From: Lentisphaeria bacterium
GTDB taxonomy: Bacteria; Verrucomicrobiota; Lentisphaeria; Victivallales; Victivallaceae
DNA length: 20,932 nucleotides
Assembly (NCBI GenBank): GCA_900768515.1
Contig: CAAGDG010000101.1
Coordinates: forward strand, 1 to 20,932
Direction of reading: 5' to 3'
The position numbers were made by a program, and so were the translations under genes. The notes beneath the pieces were generated by a model. That model saw only the letters and a list, made by a program, of their open reading frames with translations. It was not told the DNA's origin and did not search any database. Shown here one piece after another: positions 14,798 through 20,932 of the stretch. Position 1 is the first letter of the stretch. Every line of letters starts with the position of its first letter.

Positions 14798-15817
14798 TTA
14801 TTTCTCCGACGTATCCGTTTTTTTCCCGGCATTTCGCCGGAAAAAGCCGGGTTTGGCAACGCCGGCGTAGAACGGATAGCGGGCCCGCAGCTCCGGCGGA
14901 CAATCCGGCGGAATGTACTGGAAACGGTGATACCACCACAGGTACTGCTCCGGGTAACGCCGGATATACTCCTCCGAAATCTGCATCAGCTCCTGGAGGA
15001 CCTCGGCGGCGTTCGCATACTCCTGAAACGGCTTCGAGAGGCGCCGGGAGTGGGCGACGATCCGCCCGTCCGGATGGCGGACGCTGGTGCCGTAGATGAT
15101 GACCGCCGGAATTCCATGGGCGTCGCAGTAGCTCTTCAGATTGGCGGGCGCGGTGCTGCTCGGGACCGGCAGACCGAAGAAGTTCACGAACTCTCCGCCG
15201 TCCCGGACCCGGGTGTTCTGATCGATCAGGGTGCCGACGCCGCGCCCCTCCCGCAGCGCTTTGAGCGCCGCGCGGATCGCCCCCCGGGAAAAGATGATCT
15301 CCAGCCCGGTCACCTGTTCGCGGTTGCCGCGGTTGAGCAGACGGTTCAGATAGGGGTTTCGCACCGGTTTGGCGATCGCCACCATATCCACTCCGGCGTA
15401 GAAGGGGGCCATCACTCCGGAGGCCTCCCAGCTGCCGAGGTGGGGATTCACGAAGATGATCCGCTCCCCGCGGGCGACGCAGCCGCGCAGCTCCTCCGCG
15501 ATCGGTTCGGGCAGATGATAACACCGCCGGATGCGGTCGGGGCGGCCGCTGAGCCAGACGAACTCCAGCATGTTCCAGGCGACGTGAAACAGCGAGGCTT
15601 TTTCGATCCGGCACACTTCCGCGTCGGAGAGTTCCGGCATCGCGCACCGGATGTTGGCGCGAACCAGCCGGGCGACTCCGGGAGTCAGATGGAACGCCTC
15701 TCCCAGAATTCTGCCGGCGATCCGGATCGCCGGACGCGGCAGGATCCGGACCACGCCGTAGGGAATCAGGATCCCGACATATTCCAGCCGATACCGCAGA
15801 TTGATCAAAATGCCCAT
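14798..15817 (-). CDS. LpxL/HtrB-type lipid A late acyltransferase
   Basis: This protein belongs to the lysophospholipid acyltransferase superfamily that adds secondary acyl chains to Kdo-lipid A at the inner membrane. The 339-aa product (usual length 300-330) begins with an amphipathic/membrane N-terminus (residues 1-40). It carries the catalytic HX4E motif in NPHLGSWEASG (His126, Glu131). It also has the conserved substrate loop TLIDQNTRVRDGG followed by VNFFGLPVPSST, and the C-terminal PEQYLWWYHRF motif. The start was set at the ATG at 15817; an upstream in-frame ATG at 15937 would add 40 residues of low-complexity sequence lying over the promoter. The ribosome binding site is weak (GGAAGAAG). 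LpxL, LpxM and LpxP cannot be told apart here, so no symbol is given. Its presence implies an LPS-type outer membrane. Confidence 0.9.
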   Translation of the reverse strand: MGILINLRYRLEYVGILIPYGVVRILPRPAIRIAGRILGEAFHLTPGVARLVRANIRCAMPELSDAEVCRIEKASLFHVAWNMLEFVWLSGRPDRIRRCYHLPEPIAEELRGCVARGERIIFVNPHLGSWEASGVMAPFYAGVDMVAIAKPVRNPYLNRLLNRGNREQVTGLEIIFSRGAIRAALKALREGRGVGTLIDQNTRVRDGGEFVNFFGLPVPSSTAPANLKSYCDAHGIPAVIIYGTSVRHPDGRIVAHSRRLSKPFQEYANAAEVLQELMQISEEYIRRYPEQYLWWYHRFQYIPPDCPPELRARYPFYAGVAKPGFFRRNAGKKTDTSEK

Positions 15818-15851
15818 GACTTCTTCCGTTTCTTCCGTTTTCCCGGCGCAG

Positions 15852-15880
15852 AATTTACACCGGAAACGATAATTTTTCCA
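15852..15880 (-). promoter_or_regulatory. Candidate promoter for the acyltransferase gene
   Basis: On the minus strand TGGAAA (15880-15875), 17 bases, and TAAATT (15857-15852) lie about 35 bases upstream of the start. The -35 element is only a moderate match. Confidence 0.35.
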
Positions 15881-15952
15881 GCGGAAAGGCTGGAAAAACC
15901 GGGTAAAACCCCCCTTTCCGACGGAAAAACGGAGCAACCCGGTCTCTCCGGC

Positions 15953-15981
15953 TTGAAAAAAGGGAAAAGGCAGGGTAAATT
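15953..15981 (+). promoter_or_regulatory. Sigma-70-type promoter of the GspE-like/CvpA/FAD operon
   Basis: TTGAAA (15953-15958), a 17-base spacer and TAAATT (15976-15981) are well placed, giving a 5' UTR of about 35 bases before the TTG start at 16024. A TTG at 15982 directly abuts the -10 element and so cannot be the initiator of this transcript. Confidence 0.65.
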
Positions 15982-16012
15982 TTGTTCGACATCAAAATCT
16001 TCCAAATCCAAG

Positions 16013-16017
16013 AGGAG
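16013..16017 (+). promoter_or_regulatory. Ribosome binding site fixing a TTG start
   Basis: AGGAG lies 6 bases before TTG at 16024. No in-frame ATG near the membrane anchor has a comparable site. Confidence 0.65.
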
Positions 16018-16023
16018 ACGAAA

Positions 16024-17493
16024 TTGGTTTACAATCCGATTACGCTCTGCATTCTGGCGGCGTGGATCTATTCCGGGGTCTGCGCCCTCGGCTTTCTGAA
16101 GAAACGGGCAGAAAAATTCGGAGACCGGCTCCCGTGGTACAATCTTGCCGCGCTGTTTTTCGGTCCGGTCGTTCTGCTGATCGTCTATCTGAGCGAGGAG
16201 TTCAGCGGTCCTTTCGAAAAACTTGTTGCGGCGCTCCGGATTCAACGGCGCGCCCCCGCCGCCGCCCTCGAATTTTTCACTCCGGACGGCCAGCCGCTTT
16301 TCAGTCAGCGGGAGATCGACGGCATGGGTCCGGGTTTTTTGGTCGCCCGGCAGCTTCTGTTTGACGCCATTACCCGTTCCGCCGGCGAGATCTACATCGA
16401 CCTGCGGGCGCAGGGCGGCGCGCAGGTCCGCTTCCGTCTGAAGGGAGAGCTGAAAAACCGGCCGGAACTCAATGAAAACGTGGCGTCGGCAGTGGTCGGG
16501 GTTCTCAAACGGGCGGCCGGCGTCGATGAGCGCGAACACCAGCTGCCGCAGGACGGAGTTTTCTCCGCCGGAAGCCCGAAGGGGGCGGCGCGCTTTCAAT
16601 TCTCCTCGGTCGGCGTAGTCGGCGGCGAGAAGATCGCCATCCGGGTCCGCCCGCAGCGGATTGCCGGCCCCCTGAAGCTTTCCGAACTCGGACTTGCTCC
16701 GGAACAGGAAAAGCTGCTCCGCTCTCTGCTCGAAAAACCGGCCGGGCTGATTCTGCTGACCGGTCCGGAAAAGTCCGGGATCAGTTCGACATTCTACGCG
16801 CTGATGACGGCCTGCGACACCGCCCGGCGCAACGTGGTTTCCGTGGAGAGCCGGCCGGGACGGGTCGTGGAAGGTGTGACCCAGCTTCAGGTCGATCCGC
16901 GCAACGGCATCCCGATGGCGGAGCTGATCGGCAATGCCCTGCATCAGAATCCGGACCTGCTCTTTCTGTCGGAGATCGGCGACGCCGAGAGCGCGAAAGA
17001 GATGATGCACGCCGCACAATCCGGCCGGCTGGTGATCGCGCAGATGGCGGCCGCCTCCATTCCGGAGGCGATCAGCCGGCTGCTCTTCTGGGGAATTTCT
17101 CCAGCGGCGCTCGCCAACACGCTGCTTCTGGCCACCGCGCAGCGGCTGATCCGCCGGCTCTGCAACTGCGCCCGGCCGGTCCAGCTTCCGGCCGATTACC
17201 GGAACTACTTCGAGCAGGCGAACCTGGCCGCTTCCGGAGTACGCGGACCGGTCGGCTGCCGTGAGTGCGACGGGGCGGGTTATGACGGCCAGGCGGCCTT
17301 TTTCGACCTGATGGAAGGCGACGCCTCTTTCCGGTCGCTGTTCGGAAATCCGGACCGGACCCCGGCGGAACTGCGTTCAGCGCTGGAGGAGAGCCACGGC
17401 CAGTCGATGCTGGCCTACCATGGATTCCAGCTGGTCGCGGCGGGGATCACTTCGCTTGAGGAAATTCAGAATGCAACGCTGGTTCAGCAGTAG
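16024..17493 (+). CDS. Membrane-anchored GspE/PilB-like protein with degenerate ATPase motifs
   Basis: The 489-aa product starts with two hydrophobic segments (about 4-24 and 38-56), unlike ordinary cytosolic GspE/PilB. The middle and C-terminal parts follow the type II secretion/type IV pilus ATPase plan: GGEKIAIRVRP (200-210), LILLTGP (242-248), VTQLQVDPRNG (285-294), DLLFLSEIGD (311-320), and a C-terminal CNC...CRECDGAGYDG zinc-like segment (380-422). The key residues are changed. The Walker A is GPEKSGISST (247-256), with Ile253 where Lys is required and Ser for Thr. The Asp box has no VEDP. Walker B keeps Glu317 but reads SEIGD rather than GEIRD. The LHTN-type His box is replaced by AQMAAAS. 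I infer a pseudoATPase or scaffold. It is first in an operon with the next two genes. Confidence 0.8.
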   Translation: MVYNPITLCILAAWIYSGVCALGFLKKRAEKFGDRLPWYNLAALFFGPVVLLIVYLSEEFSGPFEKLVAALRIQRRAPAAALEFFTPDGQPLFSQREIDGMGPGFLVARQLLFDAITRSAGEIYIDLRAQGGAQVRFRLKGELKNRPELNENVASAVVGVLKRAAGVDEREHQLPQDGVFSAGSPKGAARFQFSSVGVVGGEKIAIRVRPQRIAGPLKLSELGLAPEQEKLLRSLLEKPAGLILLTGPEKSGISSTFYALMTACDTARRNVVSVESRPGRVVEGVTQLQVDPRNGIPMAELIGNALHQNPDLLFLSEIGDAESAKEMMHAAQSGRLVIAQMAAASIPEAISRLLFWGISPAALANTLLLATAQRLIRRLCNCARPVQLPADYRNYFEQANLAASGVRGPVGCRECDGAGYDGQAAFFDLMEGDASFRSLFGNPDRTPAELRSALEESHGQSMLAYHGFQLVAAGITSLEEIQNATLVQQ

Positions 17494-17511
17494 ACGACGG
17501 GAGGTTTCACA

Positions 17512-18285
17512 ATGGAAGCGGTGATTTTCTGGGGACTTCCGGTTCTCTGTGCGTTGATCGGCTGGAAGCGGCAGCTCTTTGGGAGCTGGCTGACCTTCTG
17601 GCATACCCTGTTCGCCTTCTATCTCGGCTTCTGGTCCGCACCGCAGCTGGCACAGCAGCTGAGCGGAATGCTGCCGCCGAACCTTCAGGATTTCGGATGC
17701 ACCATCGCATTCGCGGCCACGTTTCTGGTGGTCTGGATCATACTGTTCTTCGTCATAAAAGCGGTGAACAAGGAGAACGAAGAAGAAGAATTTTCATTTC
17801 AAAAGCTCTTCAACCGGGGCGGCGGTGCGCTCTGCGGATTCGGGACCGGCCTGGTTCTCTCCACTTTCATCGCCGCGCTTTTCGTCTTTTCGCCGGTTCG
17901 AAACCGGGCCGGCGGCATGGCGAATCTTGAAACGACAACGGATCAGACGATCGGACGCCTCTGGAAAATCACGAACTTTGTCAACCGCATGACATTCCAG
18001 TCCGGGCGGACCGAGGCGTTCGCCCTGCAGCGCGACCAGATGCTCGACACCGCAAAAAAAGCCGCGGAAAATCTGGATGCCCGCCTTGCGGAATCCACCT
18101 CCGGCGGAGAGGGAGAGTCCGCTCCTGAATCCGGGGAAGAGAGCGGCGAAGCGCCCGCGGCCGCTTCCGGCGAAAACAACGGCGGCGGCAGTGCTCCGCC
18201 GAAGCAGGGGCTGGTCCGCCGTCTGGTTGATCCGGCGGTTCGCGGGCAGGAATCGGTCAATGATCGAACGAATCGAGAACTTTAA
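17512..18285 (+). CDS. CvpA-family-like membrane protein
   Basis: The 257-aa product has about four hydrophobic segments (roughly 4-17, 27-42, 62-83 and 105-127). This is the layout of the colicin V production (CvpA) family, with the Gly-rich GGGALCGFGTGLVLS (103-117) typical of its last helix pair. A helical region (140-195) and an acidic Ser/Gly/Glu low-complexity tail (196-231) follow. The role of CvpA proteins is not defined beyond an inner-membrane location linked to export and envelope stress. GGAGG at 17500-17504 lies 7 bases before the ATG. The gene starts 18 bases after the GspE-like gene, and its last 26 bases overlap the FAD-dehydrogenase gene, so the three are co-transcribed. Family membership is judged by eye and is moderately sure. 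Confidence 0.7.
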   Translation: MEAVIFWGLPVLCALIGWKRQLFGSWLTFWHTLFAFYLGFWSAPQLAQQLSGMLPPNLQDFGCTIAFAATFLVVWIILFFVIKAVNKENEEEEFSFQKLFNRGGGALCGFGTGLVLSTFIAALFVFSPVRNRAGGMANLETTTDQTIGRLWKITNFVNRMTFQSGRTEAFALQRDQMLDTAKKAAENLDARLAESTSGGEGESAPESGEESGEAPAAASGENNGGGSAPPKQGLVRRLVDPAVRGQESVNDRTNREL

Positions 18286-19807
18286 GGTCGACGCCGTCTC
18301 CGCTCCGGTCGATATCGACGCCCGGATCGGAACGATTGCCTGTGCGGAGCGGGGAATTCCGGAATCGGAGGTGCGAAGCTGGCGGATCCGTTCCAAAAGC
18401 ATCGACTCCCGGCGTGGCCATCCCCAATTGGTTTATACGATCCGGGTGGACCGCGCCTGCGGTGACGCGGCCGCCCGGCTCGACCCGGAACCACAGCTCG
18501 AACTGCCGGAGTCGCGGCTGCTTCATCCGGTAGTGGTCGGCACCGGGCCGGCCGGCATCTTCGCGGCGCTGGCGCTGGCGATGGCCGGGACCCGGCCGCT
18601 GATCCTCGACGCCGGACCGGAGGTTGACCGCAGATACCACAGCTACCGGGAGTTCCTGAAAACCCGGGAACTTTCCGAATCCGCAAACCTGCTGATCGGC
18701 GAGGGGGGCGCCGGAACCTTTTCCGACGGAAAACTCTACACCGGGACCCGGGATGAACGATCGGAGTTTATTCTGGCGGCGTTCGCCGCCGCCGGAGCGG
18801 CGCCGGAGATCCGCTATCTCAAACGCCCGCACATCGGTTCGGACCGGCTCCGGGAGGTCGCACTCCGGCTCCGGAAACGGATCATCGAACTCGGCGGCAG
18901 CTTCCGCTTCGGGGCCCGGGTCACCGCTCCTCTGGTGCGCGGAGGGCGCTGCGAAGGCGTTGTTCTGGAAAACGGGGAAACCGTCTCCGCCCCCGCGGTT
19001 CTGATCGCCCACGGTCTGGGCGGCCGCGCATTGACCGCACGGCTGCTGGAATCCGGCGTGGCGGGAGAACTCAAGCCGTTCCAGGTCGGCTGCCGGATCG
19101 AACACCCGCAGTCCTTCATCGACCGGACCCAGTACCGCCTGACCGAACGGCCCGTCGCACTCGGCGCGGCGGAATACCATCTGGTGTCGCGCCCCGGAAA
19201 AGGGATTCCCGGAGTCAGCAGCTTCTGCATGTGTCCCGGCGGCGAGGTGCTCAACGCCACCGCCTGGCGGGAACGATCCGTGACCAACGGAATGAGCGAC
19301 TTCGCCCGGTCGGGGGAGTTCGGCAACGCCTGTCTGATCATCACGCTCGATCCGGCCGGGTTCGGTTCGATCCCGGCGGCTTACCGTTTTCTGGAAGAGC
19401 TGGAACGCAAAACCTTCTCCGCTGGCGGCGGCGATTATACGCTTCCGGCGCAGCAGGCGGCCGCATTCCTCAAGGGATGCGCCGGTCCGGCTCCCGGGCC
19501 GACCAGCTGCCGGATCGGCGTGACCGCCGCCCGGCTCGACCGTCTGCTCCCGGCAGAACTGACCGTTGGAATCCGGGGAGCGCTCCGCACATTCGACCGG
19601 AATCTTCCGGGATTTCTTCGATACGGCACCCTGATCGGAGCCGAAACCTGCGTCTCCAGCCCGGTACGTTTCCTGCGGGACCCGCTGACAAAGGCGTCAA
19701 ACCTTCCCGGACTCTATCTGGCGGGCGAGGGCGCCGGCGCCGCCGGCGGCATCATGTCCGCGGCGGTGGACGGCATCCGGCTTGCGGAAGCGATGCTCCA
19801 AATGTGA
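18260..19807 (+). CDS. COG2509-type FAD-dependent dehydrogenase
   Basis: The 515-aa protein has an N-terminal alpha/beta domain (1-85) with the characteristic SKSIDSRRGHPQLVYTIRV (45-63). A dinucleotide-binding fold starting VVVGTGPAGIFAALAL (91-106; GxGxxG at 94-99) comes next. Further family marks are LIGEGGAGTFSDGKLYTGT and the C-terminal FAD-contact segment LPGLYLAGEGAGAAGGIMSA. These mark the poorly characterised NAD(FAD)-utilising dehydrogenase group (COG2509). The substrate is unknown. The start is the ATG at 18260, with AGGA 8 bases upstream, inside the 3' end of the CvpA-like gene in another frame. The frame is open further upstream to 18077, but that part is only the shadow of the CvpA-like tail. 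No terminator is obvious before the convergent gene 13 bases away. Confidence 0.88.
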   Translation: MIERIENFKVDAVSAPVDIDARIGTIACAERGIPESEVRSWRIRSKSIDSRRGHPQLVYTIRVDRACGDAAARLDPEPQLELPESRLLHPVVVGTGPAGIFAALALAMAGTRPLILDAGPEVDRRYHSYREFLKTRELSESANLLIGEGGAGTFSDGKLYTGTRDERSEFILAAFAAAGAAPEIRYLKRPHIGSDRLREVALRLRKRIIELGGSFRFGARVTAPLVRGGRCEGVVLENGETVSAPAVLIAHGLGGRALTARLLESGVAGELKPFQVGCRIEHPQSFIDRTQYRLTERPVALGAAEYHLVSRPGKGIPGVSSFCMCPGGEVLNATAWRERSVTNGMSDFARSGEFGNACLIITLDPAGFGSIPAAYRFLEELERKTFSAGGGDYTLPAQQAAAFLKGCAGPAPGPTSCRIGVTAARLDRLLPAELTVGIRGALRTFDRNLPGFLRYGTLIGAETCVSSPVRFLRDPLTKASNLPGLYLAGEGAGAAGGIMSAAVDGIRLAEAMLQM

Positions 19808-19820
19808 GAAACCGCAACGG

Positions 19821-20216
19821 TCAGAAAAGCTCAAATCCGCCGAACACCCAGTCATCGGTGGGCGGCGTTCCCGTGCGCGGCATGCTCTGCTGAATGGACC
19901 CCGGCGTGGTCAGCTCATTCTGCCGGTTGAGTTCCCGCTCCATGACCGCCCGTTCCTCCTCGGAAAAATTGCCCGATTCGAGCAGCAGCGAAGGTTTCCG
20001 GGCCTCCTCCTTCTTCTGGAAAAAAGAGGGAAACACCTCCTCCCGCGCGGTGGTGTTCTCCCGCGCCTTGCGCTGTTCGGCGCGCCGCTGCCGCGCCGCC
20101 GTCTGTTCCGGCGTTTCGCTGAAAGCCTCCCGGAAAGCCGCACAGCCCGGAAGCAGTCCGGCGGCAAGGAGCGCCAGCATCAGGATTGCCCCCCCCGTCC
20201 GTGTCCGCCGCTTCAT
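19821..20216 (-). CDS. Short lipoprotein of unknown function
   Basis: The 131-aa product has a basic N-terminus, a hydrophobic core and the lipobox LLPGC (Cys25), so it should be a lipid-anchored envelope protein. The mature part is hydrophilic and helical, rich in Glu, Arg and Gln (ETPEQTAARQRRAEQRKAR), with an acidic middle and a Pro/Thr stretch before the end DDWVFGGFELF. No known domain is recognised. Its ATG overlaps the stop of the upstream epimerase gene (ATGA at 20216-20213), so translation is probably coupled. The last bases lie only 13 bases from the end of the convergent FAD-dehydrogenase gene. Confidence 0.75.
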   Translation of the reverse strand: MKRRTRTGGAILMLALLAAGLLPGCAAFREAFSETPEQTAARQRRAEQRKARENTTAREEVFPSFFQKKEEARKPSLLLESGNFSEEERAVMERELNRQNELTTPGSIQQSMPRTGTPPTDDWVFGGFELF

Positions 20217-20932
20217 CCTTTCCCTCCGGCGGAAACGCGCCGCAGCGAAGCGGCGACGTCATCGATCACCTGTTCGAGCGATAGTTCCGGCCGCCAGCCG
20301 GTCAGCGCGGTGATCGCCGCAGTGTCGGGCATCCGGCGGCGCATGTCTTCGAACCCCTTGGCATAGGCCTGGTCATAGGGCACGAATTCAATCGCGGAGG
20401 AACTTCCGGTCCGCGCAATCACCAGTTCCGCCAGCTCTCCGATGGTGACGGAACGCTGGCTGCCGATATTGTAGATTTTCCCCCAGGAACCGGAATTCCC
20501 CGCCAGCATCCGGAGCGCCCGGACCACGTCGAAGACGTGGCAGAAACAGCGCGACTGTTTTCCGTCTCCGAAAACCTGCAGCGGTTCTCCGGCAAGCGCC
20601 CGACCGACAAAACGGGGAATCACCATTCCGTACATCCCGGTCTGGCGCGGTCCGACCGTGTTGAAAAAGCGGACCACCGTGCCCGGCAGATTGCAGGCGC
20701 GATGAAAGGCCATCAGGTAAAATTCGTCCAGCAGCTTGCTGCAGGCGTAGCTCCAGCGTGAGTGGAACGGCGAACCGATCAGCAGATCGTCGTTTTCGGA
20801 GAACTTCTCCCGGGTGGACTTCCCGTACACTTCACTGGTCGAAGCGATGATCACCCGTTTCCCGTACTGGGCGGCCGCGCGCAGCACGTTCTCGGTGCCG
20901 TGCACATTGGTCAGAATGGTCCGCACCGGATC
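20213..20932 (-). CDS. Extended-SDR NAD-dependent sugar-nucleotide epimerase/dehydratase (5' partial)
   Basis: The frame runs off the right edge. The visible 239 residues begin DPVRTILTNVHGTENVL, so the GxxGxxG NAD-binding N-terminus (about 80-90 residues) is outside the window. Clear extended-SDR features are IIASTSEVYG (catalytic Ser/Thr region), the YACSK catalytic Tyr-x3-Lys, VVRFFNTVGPRQ, and FGDGKQSRCFCHVFDVVRA, followed by KIYNIGSQRSVTIGELAELV. The family includes UDP-glucose 4-epimerase, UDP-glucuronate decarboxylase and dTDP-glucose 4,6-dehydratase. The YACSKLLDEF and FNTVGPRQTG context is closest by eye to the epimerase/decarboxylase group, but the substrate is not determinable. A role in cell-surface polysaccharide precursor synthesis is likely. 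It is coupled to the downstream lipoprotein gene. Confidence 0.88.
   Translation of the reverse strand, partial: DPVRTILTNVHGTENVLRAAAQYGKRVIIASTSEVYGKSTREKFSENDDLLIGSPFHSRWSYACSKLLDEFYLMAFHRACNLPGTVVRFFNTVGPRQTGMYGMVIPRFVGRALAGEPLQVFGDGKQSRCFCHVFDVVRALRMLAGNSGSWGKIYNIGSQRSVTIGELAELVIARTGSSSAIEFVPYDQAYAKGFEDMRRRMPDTAAITALTGWRPELSLEQVIDDVAASLRRVSAGGKG

Noticed and set aside
15817..15937. 40-residue N-terminal extension of the acyltransferase
   Set aside because: It covers the candidate promoter, is rich in Phe/Lys/Arg with no family similarity, and would make the protein unusually long for LpxL.
18077..18259. Upstream extension of the FAD-dehydrogenase frame
   Set aside because: This stretch is an out-of-frame reading of the CvpA-like acidic tail. 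The conserved COG2509 N-terminus begins at the ATG at 18260, which has a ribosome binding site.
1..20932. CRISPR array, tRNA or rRNA genes, insertion sequences, phage genes or a defence island
   Set aside because: I saw no regularly spaced repeats, no cloverleaf sequences with the conserved T-loop, and no transposase, integrase or nuclease motifs on either strand.

Overview
The window is a GC-rich stretch (roughly 60% G+C by eye) of a diderm bacterial chromosome, densely coding on both strands. An LpxL-type lipid A acyltransferase and several lipoproteins indicate an LPS-bearing outer membrane. The combination of an rnf operon, a DUF4886 SGNH hydrolase, a very large secreted clan GH-A-like glycoside hydrolase and a GspE-like protein suggests the PVC superphylum, most likely Lentisphaerota (Victivallales). 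That placement is an inference from gene content and protein style, not from a marker gene.

Layout. (1) 2-5223 (+): rnfA (5' end outside the window), rnfB, rnfC, rnfD, rnfG, rnfE, in the gammaproteobacterial ABCDGE order, tightly packed with two 4-bp ATGA overlaps. Together they form a membrane ferredoxin:NAD+ oxidoreductase ion pump. (2) 5224-5417: a hairpin-rich leader containing a terminator-like stem, then uvrB (5418-7451, +). (3) 7463-8074: a promoter, a small lipoprotein gene and a bidirectional terminator shared with a convergent SGNH/DUF4886 hydrolase gene (8088-9017, -). (4) 9227-10153 (+): a secreted Pro-rich/charged helical protein with its own terminator. (5) 10243-14706: a divergent carbohydrate locus. 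A cytoplasmic five-bladed-propeller glycosidase-like protein (-) and a 1120-aa secreted glycoside hydrolase (+) share a 204-bp control region containing a striking set of TGTRCTAT repeats. (6) 14798-15817 (-): an lpxL/htrB-like acyltransferase, divergent from a three-gene operon (16024-19807, +). That operon encodes a membrane-anchored GspE/PilB-like protein with a destroyed Walker A motif, a CvpA-like membrane protein and a COG2509-type FAD-dependent dehydrogenase. (7) 19821-20932 (-): a short lipoprotein translationally coupled to an extended-SDR sugar-nucleotide epimerase/dehydratase that runs off the window.

No gap between genes exceeds about 210 bases. The larger ones (5224-5417, 9018-9226, 11140-11343, 15818-16023) hold the regulatory elements listed. 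In 9080-9213 I see nothing convincing. I found no tRNA, rRNA, IS element, CRISPR array or phage gene. The most unusual item is the GspE-like protein, which keeps the fold signature but lacks the nucleotide-binding lysine and the His box. The operator-like repeats upstream of the large glycoside hydrolase are the best regulatory lead.
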